Part shown: piece after piece, positions 5,704 through 6,756 of the stretch
Position numbering within the stretch: the stretch's first letter is position 1
How the letters are laid out: every line of letters begins with the position of its first letter
NCBI GenBank assembly: GCA_946478755.1
Contig: CAMLDJ010000296.1
Coordinates: 1-6,756, forward strand
Length of the DNA: 6,756 nucleotides
Origin: an uncultured Pedobacter sp.
GTDB taxonomy: Bacteria > Bacteroidota > Bacteroidia > Sphingobacteriales > Sphingobacteriaceae
Reading direction: 5' to 3'
Notes under the pieces: model-generated
The model's input: only the letters and a program-made list of their open reading frames with translations
The model's database searches: none
Told to the model about the DNA's origin: nothing
Made by a program: the position numbers and the translations under genes

Positions 5704-6543
5704 TTAACTGAGTATCATATTATCTATAAGGCGGGTTTGACCTACCTTGGCCGCGACCAGTGCAACAATGTCAGAATGGCTTTTATCCTCCTCAGGCAAC
5801 AGCGTTTTTCCGTTGGCAATGGTAAAATAATCAAGTGCTACGCCCGGGGTTTCATTAATCAGCTTTTTAGCATTTTCAACCAGCACAGGAACACTTAAAG
5901 CGGAAAAATTATCTTTTACATAGCTTAAGGCCTTACTGAGCACCAGTGCATTTTTCCGGTCCGCCGCTGTAAGATGAATATTTCTTGAACTCATGGCCAG
6001 ACCATCATCTTCCCTGATAATAGGACAGGATACTATCTGAACAGGAAGGTTAAACCAGGCAACCATATTTTTAATCATCAGCACCTGTTGAAAATCTTTC
6101 TGACCAAAGAACGCTATCTGTGGATTGACCGCATCAAAAAGTTTTTTTACAATCTGAGTTACCCCCTGATAATGTCCCTTTCTAAACTCACCTTCCAATA
6201 GGAACTCGGCCGGACCAAGGTCGATGTGCCATTTTTCCGGCTTGGGATACATTTCTTTAACAGCCGGCATAAAAACGACATGACAACCAGCCTCTTCCAG
6301 CATTTTCATGTCATGCTCCAATGGTCGAGGATATTTCTCCAGGTCTTTGGGATCAGTAAACTGGGTTGGATTGACAAAAATGCTGCAAACGACCACATCA
6401 GCCTGTTGCTGCGCTATTTTTATAAGTGATACGTGCCCGTTATGCAAAGCACCCATTGTTGGTACCAGCGCAATTTTCTGTTGAACCAATTTAATTGGTT
6501 CAAGCAACGACTTTAATGCCGCAATAGTATTTATTACTTTCAA
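5704..6543 (-). CDS. panC: Pantothenate synthetase (pantoate--beta-alanine ligase)
   Basis: PanC condenses pantoate with beta-alanine using ATP, through a pantoyl-adenylate, to make pantothenate. With the start chosen here the protein has 279 residues, close to the family's usual 280. Motifs: PTMGALHNGH with the HIGH-type His34 and His37, FVNPTQF (56-62), FFGQKDFQQ (145-153) and the KMSKS-like MSSRN (184-188). There is no in-frame ATG upstream of the conserved N-terminus: an in-frame TAA lies at 6577-6579. The start must be TTG at 6543 (then KVINTIAALK) or TTG at 6570 (nine residues longer). I chose 6543 because it places the HIGH motif at residue 34 as in E. coli, has AGG 5 nt upstream, and because 6570 lies inside the predicted -7 box. 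First gene of panC-panD and divergent from glgA. Confidence 0.94.
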   Translation of the reverse strand: MKVINTIAALKSLLEPIKLVQQKIALVPTMGALHNGHVSLIKIAQQQADVVVCSIFVNPTQFTDPKDLEKYPRPLEHDMKMLEEAGCHVVFMPAVKEMYPKPEKWHIDLGPAEFLLEGEFRKGHYQGVTQIVKKLFDAVNPQIAFFGQKDFQQVLMIKNMVAWFNLPVQIVSCPIIREDDGLAMSSRNIHLTAADRKNALVLSKALSYVKDNFSALSVPVLVENAKKLINETPGVALDYFTIANGKTLLPEEDKSHSDIVALVAAKVGQTRLIDNMILS

Positions 6544-6567
6544 ACTAGCCTGTAAAATTTCAAGGGG

Positions 6568-6598
6568 CAAAGTTGGTTATTTATACATTCCTAACAAA
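6568..6598 (-). promoter_or_regulatory. panCD promoter (-33 and -7)
   Basis: On the minus strand, TTTG (rc of 6595-6598) is followed after 19 nt by CAACTTTG (rc of 6568-6575), one mismatch from TAnnTTTG. The spacing fits the Bacteroidetes -33/-7 layout. Transcription would start near 6564, giving a leader of about 20 nt to the TTG at 6543 and excluding the TTG at 6570 as a start codon. Confidence 0.6.
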
Positions 6599-6615
6599 AC
6601 ATCTTGCGTATATTA

Positions 6616-6646
6616 TTGATAAATGTTATTATTTTGCTTACCTTTG
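6616..6646 (+). promoter_or_regulatory. Glycogen synthase gene promoter (-33 and -7)
   Basis: TTG (6616-6618) is followed after 20 nt by TACCTTTG (6639-6646), an exact TAnnTTTG match. This is the best -33/-7 pair in the window. Transcription would start near 6650, leaving a leader of about 40 nt before the ATG at 6690. Confidence 0.65.
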
Positions 6647-6689
6647 CCCCTTGATAATCTTTTCTTTAACATAAATTTTTATTTAGAAT

Positions 6690-6756
6690 ATGGAGATGGC
6701 AAAAACGAAGCTACTGATTGTTACACACGAGATGTCGCCTTTCCTTGAACTCACAA
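6690..6756 (+). CDS. glgA: Glycogen/starch synthase, N-terminal fragment (runs off right edge)
   Basis: Only 22 codons are visible: MEMAKTKLLIVTHEMSPFLE and then LT. The pattern of basic residues, a first beta strand LLIVTHE and then MSPFLELT is the N-terminus of GT5-family glycogen synthases, corresponding to KVLFVSSEVAPFAKTGG in classical GlgA. It agrees with the variant seen in Bacteroidetes, where the KTGG motif is replaced. The enzyme would transfer glucose from a nucleotide sugar to alpha-1,4-glucan. Divergence from panC is a neighbourhood I recall from other Bacteroidetes, which supports the call. The ATG at 6690 is taken as the start; the ATG at 6696 (MAKTKLL) is equally plausible because neither has a Shine-Dalgarno. 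The call rests on a very short stretch. Confidence 0.65.
   Translation, partial: MEMAKTKLLIVTHEMSPFLELT

Larger units (their letters stand above)
6560..6654. repeat. Perfect 13-nt inverted repeat spanning the panC/glgA promoters
   Basis: TCAAGGGGCAAAG (6560-6572) is the exact reverse complement of CTTTGCCCCTTGA (6642-6654); the arms are 69 nt apart. Each arm begins in the TTTG of a promoter -7 box and covers the predicted transcription start of the gene it faces (panC leftwards, glgA rightwards). The two divergent promoters therefore share identical sequence from about -7 into the start of the mRNA. Part of the match is expected from the promoter consensus; the CCCCTTGA part is not. Confidence 0.75.

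Noticed and set aside
4096..6543. panC-panD-acyl-CoA dehydrogenase as one functional CoA operon
   Set aside because: The 72-nt gap with a hairpin after panD and a separate -7 element before the dehydrogenase makes separate transcription more likely. The CoA link alone is not evidence.
6568..6570. TTG at 6570 as the panC start
   Set aside because: It gives a nine-residue extension beyond the family length and lies inside the predicted -7 element of the panC promoter.

Overview
The window looks like chromosomal housekeeping DNA from a Bacteroidetes bacterium, most likely a Sphingobacteriaceae (Pedobacter-like) species. The evidence is the gene content (long-linker IF2, 411-residue NusA, panCD back to back with a glycogen synthase), the near absence of Shine-Dalgarno sequences, and repeated exact matches to the Bacteroidetes -7 promoter element TAnnTTTG just upstream of genes. 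The genus is inferred by eye from protein similarity; no search was run.

Left part (1-3036, minus strand): the conserved translation/transcription cluster rimP-nusA-infB, read right to left. infB runs off the left edge, so only its N-terminal domain and disordered linker are present. rimP and nusA are 3 nt apart. nusA and infB are separated by 116 nt carrying a likely extra promoter. The operon promoter sits just upstream of rimP, and the mRNA should begin with a strong 16-bp hairpin.

Middle part (3034-4095): a small lipoprotein of unknown function (minus) is divergent, with only an 18-nt gap, from a small four-helix membrane protein of the phage_holin_4_2/YvlD type (plus). The membrane protein converges on an acyl-CoA dehydrogenase. 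The 261-nt convergent gap holds a five-unit 11-bp tandem repeat, a distant inverted copy of part of it, and a clear intrinsic terminator for the dehydrogenase.

Right part (4096-6756): acyl-CoA dehydrogenase, panD and panC, all minus, then the start of a glycogen/starch synthase on plus. PanC and PanD are the pantothenate arm of CoA synthesis: PanD makes beta-alanine and PanC joins it to pantoate. The adjacent dehydrogenase uses CoA esters, although it has its own promoter-like element. panC and the synthase diverge from a 146-nt region whose two promoters each match the -33/-7 consensus and share a perfect 13-nt inverted repeat.

I see no mobile element, CRISPR array, RNA gene or novel defence-type system. 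The points worth a second look are regulatory: the panC/glgA inverted repeat, the non-ATG start of panC, the apparently leaderless panD promoter, the 5'-terminal hairpin of the rimP operon and the 11-bp repeat array.
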